Shown here: positions 8,223 through 20,309 of the stretch, in pieces | Numbering within the stretch: the first letter of the stretch is position 1 | How the letters are laid out: every line of letters starts with the position of its first letter | DNA from: Pseudonocardia lacus | Lineage (GTDB): Bacteria > Actinomycetota > Actinomycetes > Mycobacteriales > Pseudonocardiaceae | NCBI RefSeq assembly: GCF_018531445.1 | Contig: NZ_JAHDTH010000074.1 | Location: forward strand, 1 to 33,743 | DNA: 33,743 nucleotides | Direction of reading: 5' to 3' | Notes under the pieces: generated by a model | Databases searched by the model: none | Told to the model about the DNA's origin: nothing | Seen by the model: the letters and a program-made list of their open reading frames with translations, nothing else | Program-made: the position numbers and the translations under genes

Positions 8223-8260
8223 ACCCGATCTCCGGTGCTGGTCGCGGACCGCCGAGCGGT

Positions 8261-8677
8261 TCAGCGCGGGAGCGGGAGGACCCGGGCGAGCGTGGGCACC
8301 GTCGCGGCGGCCACGACGACGTGCATCACCATCAGGCCGACGGCGTTCAGCAGGCCCGTGCCACCGGCCAGCAGCGCGAGGTCGGCGCCGAAGGAGAGCA
8401 CGACCACGACCGGGACGAGCACCCGCAGCACCGCGCGCGGGTTCGGGGCGAAGCGGCGGACGAGCGCCCACCCGACGGTGCCGATGAGCACCCCCGCGAT
8501 GGTCAGCGTCACGTACTCGACCGGCCGCAGGCCCTTCTCCACCCCTCCCGGACCCACGGCCAGGACCAGCAGGGAGACGAGCGCGTTGCCGAGCACGGCG
8601 ACGGCGGTCGCGGCGAGCAGGCCGAGCCCGACCCGGGCGGCGGTGGGGACCGGCCGGGTGGCGGTGGTGCTGGTCAT
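8261..8677 (-). CDS. DUF6069-like four-helix membrane protein
   Basis: The product has 138 residues with four predicted membrane helices (about 15-42, 53-72, 83-104 and 108-130), a short polar N-terminus (MTSTTATRPVPTAARV) and a conserved-looking motif between helices 1 and 2 (GPGGVEKGLRPVEYVTLTIAG). This matches what I know of the DUF6069 family of actinobacteria, whose function is unknown. The ATG at 8677 has a strong Shine-Dalgarno sequence, GGAGG, 8 nt upstream, so this mRNA has a leader, unlike most neighbours. It is divergent from the TetR gene at 8788, and the shared 110-bp region holds two copies of an operator-like repeat. It is therefore probably the TetR target. Confidence 0.75.
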   Translation of the reverse strand: MTSTTATRPVPTAARVGLGLLAATAVAVLGNALVSLLVLAVGPGGVEKGLRPVEYVTLTIAGVLIGTVGWALVRRFAPNPRAVLRVLVPVVVVLSFGADLALLAGGTGLLNAVGLMVMHVVVAAATVPTLARVLPLPR

Positions 8678-8701
8678 GGGTGTGTCCTCCGGTCGCGAGG
8701 G

Positions 8702-8769
8702 GAAGTTGAGAGGCTTCTCCGCTTCTGCGTGGACCGTATCGAGCGGAAGCTGAGAACGTTCTCCGTTTC
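8702..8769. promoter_or_regulatory. Two operator-like repeats between DUF6069 and tetR genes
   Basis: Two similar 24-bp copies start at 8702 and 8746, 44 bp apart (about four helical turns). Their cores are GAGAGGCTTCTC (8708-8719) and the perfect palindrome GAGAACGTTCTC (8752-8763), each flanked by GAAGYT on the left and CGYTTC on the right. The second copy covers the expected -35 positions for both candidate -10 boxes: TACGGT at 8733-8738 on the minus strand and TACGGT at 8775-8780 on the plus strand. The first copy lies at or just past the minus-strand transcription start. This layout fits autorepression and repression of both genes by the TetR protein (inference). Confidence 0.65.
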
Positions 8770-8774
8770 GGCGG

Positions 8775-8780
8775 TACGGT
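8775..8780 (+). promoter_or_regulatory. Putative -10 of a leaderless promoter (tetR)
   Basis: TACGGT lies 7 nt before the GTG at 8788. The matching minus-strand hexamer TACGGT at 8733-8738 would serve the DUF6069-like gene. Confidence 0.55.
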
Positions 8781-8787
8781 CGGGCGC

Positions 8788-9432
8788 GTGGCCACCCCCG
8801 GGACCCCGCGCCCCCTGCGCCGCGACGCCGAGCGCAACCGGCGGCGCATCCTCGACGCCGCCCGCGCGCTCGTCGCCGAGCGCGGCCTCGACGTCAGCCA
8901 CGACGACATCGCCCGCGCCGCCGACCTCGGGGTCGGCACGGTCTACCGGCGCTTCCCCGACAAGCAGGAGCTGTTCGACGAGCTGCTCGCCGAGCGCGTC
9001 GAGGACCTCGTCACGGCGGCCGAGCGGGCCCGCGGGCGCGCCGACCCGTGGGAGGGCCTGCGCGAGTTCGTCACGGCCACTCTCGAGCACCAGGCGGGCG
9101 ACCCGGGGCTGCGCGGGCTCATGGGCCACGGCCAGGGCCGCGGACTGGCCCTGCGCGCCCGCCGGCGGATGGCCGCGGCGGTCGTCGAACTGGTCGAGCG
9201 GGCGCACGCCAGCGGCCAGCTGCGCCCCGAGATCGGCGTCGGGGACGTCGCCGTGGCCGAGATCATGGTCACCGAGATCGTCGACCGGGCCGGGCCGGTC
9301 GACCCGGAGCTGTGGCGGCGGGCCCTGGCCGTGGTCCTGGAGGGCTTCCGCGCCCGCGGCGGGCCGCCGCTGCCCGGCGCGGCCCCGCCCATGTCGACGG
9401 TCGAACGGCTCGCCCCGCGCCCGGGGGCGTGA
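8788..9432 (+). CDS. TetR-family transcriptional regulator
   Basis: The product has 214 residues. The N-terminal DNA-binding domain (about 10-60) reads RRDAERNRRRILDAARALVAE, then DIARAADLGVGTVYRRFPDK, the standard TetR helix-turn-helix ending in the YRRF-K motif. The remainder is an alpha-helical ligand-binding domain of usual length, with a Pro-rich tail (GGPPLPGAAPP). The GTG start at 8788 is set by TACGGT 7 nt upstream. The gene faces away from the DUF6069-like membrane protein gene across two operator-like repeats, suggesting local control of that gene and of itself. The ligand is unknown. The stop at 9432 is one base from the stop of the convergent DUF664 gene. Confidence 0.93.
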   Translation: MATPGTPRPLRRDAERNRRRILDAARALVAERGLDVSHDDIARAADLGVGTVYRRFPDKQELFDELLAERVEDLVTAAERARGRADPWEGLREFVTATLEHQAGDPGLRGLMGHGQGRGLALRARRRMAAAVVELVERAHASGQLRPEIGVGDVAVAEIMVTEIVDRAGPVDPELWRRALAVVLEGFRARGGPPLPGAAPPMSTVERLAPRPGA

Positions 9433-9433
9433 A

Positions 9434-9895
9434 CTAGCGCGGCCCCAGCCCCGTCCGCCCGTCGAGCAGCTCGCGGGCGATGTCGAGGTGCCCGCAGTGG
9501 CGGGCCACCTCCTCGATCACGTGCAGCAGCACGTCGCGCACGGTGTGGATCTCCCCGGGCAGCTCGTCGGGCACCGCGGTGATCGGGTCGTCGAGCGCGA
9601 AGCCGGCCAGCAGCCGGTCGGACCGCTCGATCTCCGCCCGGTAGGCCCGCACGGCCTCGTCCAGCGTCCGCGGCTCGCCGGGCACCGCCCGGGTCCACGT
9701 CGCGCCGCCGCCGAGCGCGTAGCCGAACCAGTGCCGTTCGACGCCGCCGAGGTGTTCGGCCATGGACAGCGGCGTCCACCCGCTGGGCACCACGCTGCGC
9801 CCGGCGTCGGTCTCCGACAGCCCGTCCAGGACCGCCAGCGCCGAGCGCCGCTGAGCGGCCAGGAAGTGCAGCACCGCGGCCCGCTCGTCCTTCAC
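9434..9895 (-). CDS. DinB-superfamily protein (DUF664)
   Basis: The product has 153 residues, a four-helix bundle of the DinB/DUF664 family. These are metal-binding proteins, some of which are thiol-dependent S-transferases (mycothiol or bacillithiol type). The putative metal ligands are His in PLSMAEHLGGVERHWFGYAL and the two His of VIEEVARHCGHLDIARELLDG, the signature spacing of DUF664. I chose the GTG at 9895 because it follows the ABC ATPase stop (9897-9899) by one base, suggesting coupled translation. The longer frame to 9925 would start inside that gene. No reaction can be assigned; a mycothiol-linked role is plausible for an actinobacterium. Confidence 0.85.
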   Translation of the reverse strand: MKDERAAVLHFLAAQRRSALAVLDGLSETDAGRSVVPSGWTPLSMAEHLGGVERHWFGYALGGGATWTRAVPGEPRTLDEAVRAYRAEIERSDRLLAGFALDDPITAVPDELPGEIHTVRDVLLHVIEEVARHCGHLDIARELLDGRTGLGPR

Positions 9896-9896
9896 G

Positions 9897-10733
9897 TCAG
9901 CGCAGCCAGGCGGTGTAGCGGCCACGGCGGCGCTGCACGCCCAGCGGGAGGCCGAAGGTGGCGCTCAGGTTCTCGTCGGTGAGCACGTCGTCGAGCAGCC
10001 CGGAGGCGACGACGCGGCCCTCGCGCAGCAGCAGCCCGTGCGTGTAGCCCACCGGGATCTCCTCGACGTGGTGGGTGACCAGCACCGACGCCGGCGCGTC
10101 CGGGTCGGCGGCGAGCACGGCGAGCCGTCCCACCAGGTCCTCGCGGCCGCCGAGGTCGAGCCCGGCGGCGGGCTCGTCGAACAGCAGCAGCTCGGGGTCG
10201 GTCATCAGGGCCCGGGCGATCAGCGCCCGCTTGCGCTCGCCCTCGGACAGCGTGCCGAACGTGCGGTGGGCGAGGTGGCGGATGCCCAGCGCGCCCAGCA
10301 GCGACTCCGCGCGGGCCGTGTCGAGGCGTTCGTAGCGCTCCCGCCACCGGCCCAGCACGCCGTAGCCGGCGCTGAGCACGACGTCGCGCACGTTCTCCTG
10401 CTCGGGCACCCGGATGCCGAGCGCCGCGGAGGTGAGCCCGATGCGGGTGCGCAGCTCGAAGACGTTCACCCGGCCGAGCCGTTCGCCGAGCACGTCGACC
10501 CGGCCCTCGGTGGGGTGGATCTCGGCGGCGGCCAGCTTGAGCAGGGTGGTCTTGCCGGCCCCGTTGGGCCCGAGCACCACCCACCGCTCGTCGAGCTCGA
10601 CCGACCAGTCGACGTTCTGCACGAGGACCGTATCCCCGCGCCGCACGCTGACGTTGTCCATCTTGATGACGAGGTCGTCGAGATCGGAGCGTTCGACGGC
10701 GGACGCCTCGGGGGGCGTTACGGACGCGGCCAC
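9897..10733 (-). CDS. Stand-alone ABC transporter ATP-binding protein (YlmA-like)
   Basis: The product has 278 residues. Nucleotide-binding motifs are complete: Walker A GPNGAGKTT (about 55-63), signature LSEGERKRALIARAL (Glu-Gly-Glu variant of LSGGQ), Walker B ELLLFDEP and H-loop VLVTHHVEEIP. No permease gene is adjacent, as in the YlmA/ModF-like group of lone ATPases whose role is unclear. The GTG at 10733 is preferred to the ATG at 10661 because the first beta strand (LVIKMDNVSVRRG) would otherwise be cut, and because CAGGAT lies 6 nt upstream. Its promoter overlaps, in opposite orientation, that of glgX, whose start is only 19 bp away. The downstream DUF664 gene is coupled to it. Confidence 0.9.
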   Translation of the reverse strand: MAASVTPPEASAVERSDLDDLVIKMDNVSVRRGDTVLVQNVDWSVELDERWVVLGPNGAGKTTLLKLAAAEIHPTEGRVDVLGERLGRVNVFELRTRIGLTSAALGIRVPEQENVRDVVLSAGYGVLGRWRERYERLDTARAESLLGALGIRHLAHRTFGTLSEGERKRALIARALMTDPELLLFDEPAAGLDLGGREDLVGRLAVLAADPDAPASVLVTHHVEEIPVGYTHGLLLREGRVVASGLLDDVLTDENLSATFGLPLGVQRRRGRYTAWLR

Positions 10734-10738
10734 TTCCC

Positions 10739-10745
10739 TATCCTG
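10739..10745. promoter_or_regulatory. Overlapping divergent -10 elements (ABC ATPase and glgX)
   Basis: The plus strand reads TATCCTG. TATCCT (10739-10744) lies 8 nt before the glgX GTG at 10753. Its complement CAGGAT (10745-10740) lies 6 nt before the ABC ATPase GTG at 10733. The whole spacer is 19 bp, too short for two separate promoters. A shared, near-symmetric -10 with both mRNAs leaderless is the simplest reading. Confidence 0.5.
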
Positions 10746-10752
10746 GCCGATC

Positions 10753-12795
<2,043 letters not shown>

Positions 12796-12799
12796 CCCG

Positions 12800-13021
12800 G
12801 TGCCCCGTTACGACTTCCGCTGCCGTGAGTGCGCCGACACCTTCGAGGTGACCCGCCCGATGAGCGAGGCGGGCTCCCCCGCGCCGTGCCCGGCCGGGCA
12901 CGCGGACACGGTGAAGCTGCTCACGACGGTCGCGGTCGGCGGACTGGCCGGATCGCGGTCGGCGGCGCCGGTCGGCGGCGGGGGTGGCGGGTGCTGCGGT
13001 GGGGCCTGCGGCTGCGGCTGA
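12800..13021 (+). CDS. FmdB-family zinc-ribbon protein with Cys/Gly-rich tail
   Basis: The product has 73 residues. It starts VPRYDFRCRECADTFEVTRPM, the FmdB/CxxC_CxxC_SSSS regulatory-domain pattern, with CxxC followed by a second pair, Cys and His, in APCPAGHADTVKLL, so a single zinc ribbon is expected. The tail is Gly-rich and ends in a Cys-rich cluster (CCGGACGCG), which is common in actinobacterial members. The GTG at 12800 is chosen because the family always begins MPxYxFxC and because TATCCT lies 6 nt upstream. It sits between glgX and glgP. The role is unknown; neighbourhood alone suggests nothing more than co-expression with glgX. Confidence 0.85.
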   Translation: MPRYDFRCRECADTFEVTRPMSEAGSPAPCPAGHADTVKLLTTVAVGGLAGSRSAAPVGGGGGGCCGGACGCG

Positions 13022-13040
13022 GCCTTCCCGCGACGCTGTG

Positions 13041-13057
13041 AGGAGCCTCCGGCTCCT
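13041..13057 (+). terminator. Stem-loop after the FmdB-family gene
   Basis: AGGAGCC and GGCTCCT form a perfect 7-bp stem with a TCC loop, 20 bp after the stop. No T-tract follows, which is usual for putative terminators in very GC-rich actinobacteria. Confidence 0.5.
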
Positions 13058-13070
13058 GGGCCCTGACAAC

Positions 13071-13144
13071 CCACGTCGCAGACTTTGCCTACCCGTCGCA
13101 GACCCCCGGGACCCTGCGCTGGGTACAGAAACCCTGCGACGTGG
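13071..13144. repeat. Palindromic intergenic element, copy A (TCGCAG boxes)
   Basis: A 74-bp imperfect palindrome is centred on CCCGGG (13105-13110) with 28 of 37 positions paired by my count. Outer arms CCACGTCGCAG (13071-13081) and CTGCGACGTGG (13134-13144) match perfectly. It contains TCGCAG at 13076 and 13096, CTGCGC at 13114 and CTGCGA at 13134, giving spacers of 14, 12 and 14 bp. The copy at 22422-22485 has exactly the same spacing. It lies between the convergent fmdB-like and glgP genes. Confidence 0.75.
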
Positions 13145-13182
13145 CCCGAACGCCCCGCAGGGCGCCCGCGCGCACACCACCA

Positions 13183-13202
13183 GGCGACTTCGCAGAGTCG
13201 CC
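13183..13202 (-). terminator. Stem-loop just after glgP
   Basis: GGCGACT and AGTCGCC form a perfect 7-bp stem around a 6-nt loop, 10 bp beyond the glgP stop at 13213. There is no T-tract. The loop itself reads TCGCAG on the plus strand, the same hexamer as in the element at 13071-13144. Confidence 0.5.
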
Positions 13203-13212
13203 ATGGTCTTCG

Positions 13213-15783
13213 TCAGCCCGCCAGCACGACCTTCCCCAGCTCAGCCGAAGAAGCCAGCAGCGGGTGCGCCGGGAGAACCCGCACCGTGTACCCCGTCAAC
13301 CCCGCATGCGGCAGCTTCACGACCGACTCGAACCGGTCGCCCCGCCCCTCCGCCGGCCCCACGTGCTCCATCGCGACGGTCACCGTGTCGGCGAGGTCGT
13401 CGGTGTCCCCGACGCGCCCGACGACCGCCTGCACCGTCACGTCCTCGGGGGCGAGCCCGCCGAGCTCGACCGCGGCGCGCACCGTCATCGGGGCCCCGAC
13501 CTCGGGGGTGTCCGGGAGGCCGGACGCGTCGACGCCGATGACCTGGACGTGCGGCCAGGCCTTGTCCAGCCGGCCGCGGTAGGCGGCCAGTTCGCGGGCG
13601 GGGGCGAAGGAGTCGGCGATGACGCGGTCGGCGGCGCGGGAGGCGGGCGCGTACCAGTCCTCGACGTACTCGTGGACCATCCGGGTGGCCTGGACCTGGG
13701 GGCGCAGCGTGGTCAGGGTGTGGCGGACCAGTTCGACCCAGCGGGTGGGGATGCCGTCGGCGCGGTCGTAGAACGCGGGGGCGACCTGGGTGGCGATGAG
13801 CTCGTAGAGGGCGTTGGCTTCGAGGTCGTCGCGCTTGACGGGGTCCTCGATGCCGTCGGCGGTGGGGATGGCCCAGCCGTTGGCGCCGTCGTAGAGCTCG
13901 TCCCACCAGCCGTCGCGGATGGAGAGGTTCAGCCCGCCGTTCAGCGCGGACTTCATGCCCGACGTGCCGCAGGCCTCCAGCGGGCGCAGCGGGTTGTTCA
14001 GCCAGACGTCGCAGCCCCAGTAGAGGTAGCGGGCCATGGACATGTCGTAGTCGGGCAGGAACACGATCCGGTGCCGGACGGCGGGGTCGTCGGCGAACTG
14101 GACGATCTCCTGGATGAGCGCCTTGCCGCCGTCGTCTGCGGGGTGGCTCTTGCCCGCCACGACCAGCTGGACGGGCCGGTTGGGGTCGAGCAGGAGGTCG
14201 CGCAGGCGGTCCTTGTCGCGCAGCATCAGGGTCAGCCGCTTGTAGGTCGGGACGCGCCGGGCGAAGCCGACGGTGAGCACGTCCGGGTCGAAGACGTGGT
14301 CGGTCCAGCTCAGCTCGGGGGTGGAGGCGCCGCGCTGCAGCCAGGCCTCGCGCACGCGCCTGCGGACCTCGGTGACGAGCCGGGCGCGCAGGGTGCTGCG
14401 CAGCGCCCACAGCGACTCGTCGGACACCGCGGCCGCGGCGGTCTCGTCGTCCGGGCCGCCGATGAGAGCGGTGACCTCGCGGGCCTCCCAGGTGTGGCCG
14501 TGCACGCCGTTGGTGACCGAGCCGATCGGCACCTCCTCGGCGTCGAAGCCCGACCACAGCCGGCCGAACATCTCCCGGGAGACCTGGCCGTGCAGCCGGG
14601 ACACGCCGTTGGCGCGCTGGGCGAGCCGCAGCCCCATGTGGGCCATGTTGAACATGCCCTGGCTCTCCTCGGCGCCCAGCGCGAGGATCCGGTCGAGCGG
14701 GACGCCGGGCAGCAGCGCCGAGTCGGTGCGCGCCGCGGCGCCGTCGGTGGCGCCCGCGGAGAAGTAGTGGCGCACCATCTCGACGGGGAACCGGTCGATC
14801 CCGGCGGGGACCGGGGTGTGGGTGGTGAACACGGTGCCGGCGCGGACGGCGGCCACGGCCTCGTCGAACGAGAGCCCGTCGTCGGCCTGCAGCTCGCGGA
14901 TCCGCTCCAGGCCCAGGTAGCCGGCGTGGCCCTCGTTGGTGTGGAAGACCTCGGGGGTGGGGTGGCCGGTGACGGCGCAGAACGCCCGCACGGCCCGCAC
15001 GCCGCCGATGCCGACCAGGATCTCCTGGCGGATGCGCTGGTCCTGGTCGCCGCCGTAGAGCCGGTCGGTGACACCGCGCAGGTCGGGCTCGTTCTCCTCG
15101 ATGTCGGAGTCGAGCAGCAGCAGCGGCACGCGCCCGACGCTCGCCTGCCAGACCCGGGCCTTGAGGGCCCGGCCGCCGGGCATCACGACCTCGACGAGCA
15201 CGGGGTCGCCGTCGGCGTCGGCGAGCTGCTGCAGCGGCAGGCCCTGCGGGTCGAGCACCGGGTAGTGCTCGAGCTGCCAGCCGTCCAGCGACAGCGACTG
15301 GCGGAAGTAGCCCGACCGGTAGAGCAGGCCCACGCCGATCAGCGGGACGCCCAGGTCGGAGGCGGCCTTGAGGTGGTCGCCGGCCAGCACGCCGAGGCCG
15401 CCGGAGTAGTTGGGCAGGACCTCGCTGACGCCGAACTCCATCGAGAAGTAGCCGACGGCGGCGGGCAGCGTCGGGTCCTCCTCGCGCTCGATCTGGTACC
15501 AGCGCGGCTCGGCCAGGTAGGACTCCAGCTCGTCGGCGAGTTCGCGCACGGTGACGACGGTGTCGGCGTCCTTGGCCAGCTCGGTGAGCCGGGACGTCGA
15601 GATCTCGCCGAGCAGCCGGACCGGGTCGTGGCCGGCGCGCTCCCAGGCGTCGTGGTCGAGACCCGCGAACAGGTCCTGGGTGGGCGGATGCCAGCTCCAC
15701 CGCAGGTTGGTGGCGAGGGTCTGGAGCGGAGCCAGCGGGGCGGGCAGCTGGGCTCGTACGGTGAACCGGCGAAGCGCTCTCAC
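13213..15783 (-). CDS. glgP: Alpha-glucan (glycogen) phosphorylase, GT35
   Basis: The product has 856 residues and cleaves terminal alpha-1,4 glucose by phosphorolysis to glucose-1-phosphate. It belongs to the bacterial alpha-glucan phosphorylase type: an N-terminal domain (LAPLQTLATNLRWSWHPPTQDLF), then VGYFSMEFGVSEVLPNYSGGLGVLAGDH, HTNEGHAGYLGLERI and FTTHTPVPAGIDRF. The C-terminal half holds TVGFARRVPTYKRLTL and the pyridoxal-phosphate site GTSGMKSALNGGLNLSI, with Lys611 as cofactor lysine by my count. The GTG at 15783 has TAAGGT 7 nt upstream. It is divergent from glgE, sharing a 355-bp spacer, which suits opposing use of the same polymer. Confidence 0.96.
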   Translation of the reverse strand: MRALRRFTVRAQLPAPLAPLQTLATNLRWSWHPPTQDLFAGLDHDAWERAGHDPVRLLGEISTSRLTELAKDADTVVTVRELADELESYLAEPRWYQIEREEDPTLPAAVGYFSMEFGVSEVLPNYSGGLGVLAGDHLKAASDLGVPLIGVGLLYRSGYFRQSLSLDGWQLEHYPVLDPQGLPLQQLADADGDPVLVEVVMPGGRALKARVWQASVGRVPLLLLDSDIEENEPDLRGVTDRLYGGDQDQRIRQEILVGIGGVRAVRAFCAVTGHPTPEVFHTNEGHAGYLGLERIRELQADDGLSFDEAVAAVRAGTVFTTHTPVPAGIDRFPVEMVRHYFSAGATDGAAARTDSALLPGVPLDRILALGAEESQGMFNMAHMGLRLAQRANGVSRLHGQVSREMFGRLWSGFDAEEVPIGSVTNGVHGHTWEAREVTALIGGPDDETAAAAVSDESLWALRSTLRARLVTEVRRRVREAWLQRGASTPELSWTDHVFDPDVLTVGFARRVPTYKRLTLMLRDKDRLRDLLLDPNRPVQLVVAGKSHPADDGGKALIQEIVQFADDPAVRHRIVFLPDYDMSMARYLYWGCDVWLNNPLRPLEACGTSGMKSALNGGLNLSIRDGWWDELYDGANGWAIPTADGIEDPVKRDDLEANALYELIATQVAPAFYDRADGIPTRWVELVRHTLTTLRPQVQATRMVHEYVEDWYAPASRAADRVIADSFAPARELAAYRGRLDKAWPHVQVIGVDASGLPDTPEVGAPMTVRAAVELGGLAPEDVTVQAVVGRVGDTDDLADTVTVAMEHVGPAEGRGDRFESVVKLPHAGLTGYTVRVLPAHPLLASSAELGKVVLAG

Positions 15784-15790
15784 CCCGCAG

Positions 15791-15796
15791 ACCTTA
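15791..15796 (-). promoter_or_regulatory. Putative -10 of a leaderless promoter (glgP)
   Basis: On the minus strand TAAGGT lies 7 nt before the GTG at 15783. Confidence 0.5.
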
Positions 15797-16060
15797 ATGA
15801 AGGGGCTTCGTGATCGGTTCGGAGCCGGGCGGGCGCGCCCGGGTGCCGTCGGTGCGCCCGGCCACCCCCGCATCCCCGTAGGTCGGTCACGACGCGGGCC
15901 GCGGCGCCCCGACGGGGTGATCCACGACGCCCCCACCAGCCCCGCAGTTGATCTCCCGGGGGACGCCGCGGACGGCCGCCCGCGGGGGCCGCCGTTCGGC
16001 CGTCGGGGCGGCCCCGATGACGTCCGGGGGAATTCGGTGACCATTGGGTGAACTGCGGCG

Positions 16061-16077
16061 ACCCGTTCAGAACGGGT
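16061..16077. promoter_or_regulatory. Perfect 17-bp palindrome at the glgE promoter (operator candidate)
   Basis: ACCCGTTC and GAACGGGT are perfect 8-bp arms around a single A at 16069. With the -10 candidate TAGGTT at 16092-16097, a 17-bp spacer puts the -35 at 16069-16074, inside the palindrome. A bound dimer would therefore block polymerase. The regulator is unknown. Confidence 0.55.
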
Positions 16078-16091
16078 ACGCGGTGGGTAGA

Positions 16092-16097
16092 TAGGTT
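16092..16097 (+). promoter_or_regulatory. Putative -10 for glgE
   Basis: TAGGTT would give a transcription start near 16104 and a leader of about 35 nt before the ATG at 16139. Confidence 0.4.
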
Positions 16098-16138
16098 GTG
16101 GATTCGGTGACGGGTGTGTGCGGGTTGGGGGTGGGCCC

Positions 16139-18106
<1,968 letters not shown>

Positions 18107-18112
<6 letters not shown>

Positions 18113-18136
18113 CCGTCCCCGTCACTGACCGTCCCC
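18107..18136 (+). repeat. Tandem 16-bp duplication across the glgE stop
   Basis: CACTGACCGTCCCC occurs at 18107-18120, covering the glgE TGA, and again at 18123-18136, a period of 16 bp. It duplicates the stop codon region and is followed at once by the long inverted repeat. Confidence 0.7.
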
Positions 18137-18138
18137 CT

Positions 18139-18203
18139 CCGTCGAGAACGACGTTGTCGTGATCATCCGCGCTGGTTGATCACGACAACGTCGTTCTCGA
18201 CGG
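18139..18203. repeat. Perfect 27-bp inverted repeat with 11-nt loop after glgE
   Basis: Arm 18139-18165 (starts CCGTCGAGAACGACG, ends GTGATCA) is the exact reverse complement of arm 18177-18203. The loop is TCCGCGCTGGT. It lies 27 bp after the glgE stop. The stem is much longer than a usual terminator and has no T-tract. It could end or attenuate transcription between glgE and treS, or be a dispersed palindromic repeat. Confidence 0.85.
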
Positions 18204-18230
18204 CTGCCCGCTCGCGGCGCGTTGGCCTGC

Positions 18231-18240
18231 TGCAATTGCA
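18231..18240. promoter_or_regulatory. AT-rich palindrome upstream of treS
   Basis: TGCAATTGCA is a perfect 10-bp palindrome in otherwise very GC-rich sequence, about 220 bp before the treS start. It is a possible protein-binding site; nothing else supports it. Confidence 0.25.
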
Positions 18241-18462
18241 CCGTCAGCTGTCCGTGACGCGCCGTGACCCGACCGTGGGAACGATCTTGTCGCGGTGTCA
18301 CCGACGCCGACGGCCATCTCCGCTCTCGACCGCCGGAACCGCGGAATCAGAGCTACGCTTTCGCCTGCGGTCGGAGCCCGCCGCGCGGTCGGGACCCGCC
18401 CCGGCCGGCGGGACCGGCACGCGATGCCCCTCGCCCCCGTCCGGTAGGGACCTGATACCTCC

Positions 18463-20247
<1,785 letters not shown>

Positions 20248-20309
20248 CGGGCCGATCACCGACCGGGCCACGCGCGCCGCTCCAACCCGAAGAACCGGGC
20301 GATCACGGC

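Larger units (their letters stand above)
15784..16138. other. Divergent glgP-glgE intergenic region
   Basis: This 355-bp spacer has no plausible gene. It holds the leaderless glgP -10 (15791-15796), a possible stem-loop with arms GGGGCCGCC (15985-15993) and GGCGGCCCC (16007-16015), a perfect 17-bp palindrome at 16061-16077 and a glgE -10 candidate TAGGTT at 16092-16097. The remainder is GC-rich and unremarkable. Confidence 0.7.
18113..18462. other. glgE-treS intergenic region
   Basis: This 350-bp spacer has no plausible gene. It contains the second copy of a 16-bp duplication, the 27-bp inverted repeat, the 10-bp palindrome TGCAATTGCA (18231-18240, AT-rich for this DNA), three CCGTG-type direct repeats (18252-18277) and a degenerate single-arm copy of the inverted repeat (18273-18300). 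A treS promoter must lie in the last part, but no -10 there is convincing; TAGGGA at 18445-18450 is the nearest candidate. Confidence 0.65.

Noticed and set aside
6611..9982. 1123-codon open frame on the plus strand across several genes
   Set aside because: It runs through a methyltransferase, a hydratase on the other strand and a TetR gene in other frames. Its composition is Arg/Ala/Gly-rich and lacks domains.
13041..13057. Classical rho-independent terminator
   Set aside because: The stem is good but no T-tract follows; the same is true of the other stem-loops in the window. They are listed only as putative terminators.
13141..15813. 890-codon open frame opposite glgP
   Set aside because: It is a complementary-strand shadow of a well-supported phosphorylase, with His/Gly/Val-rich low-complexity translation.
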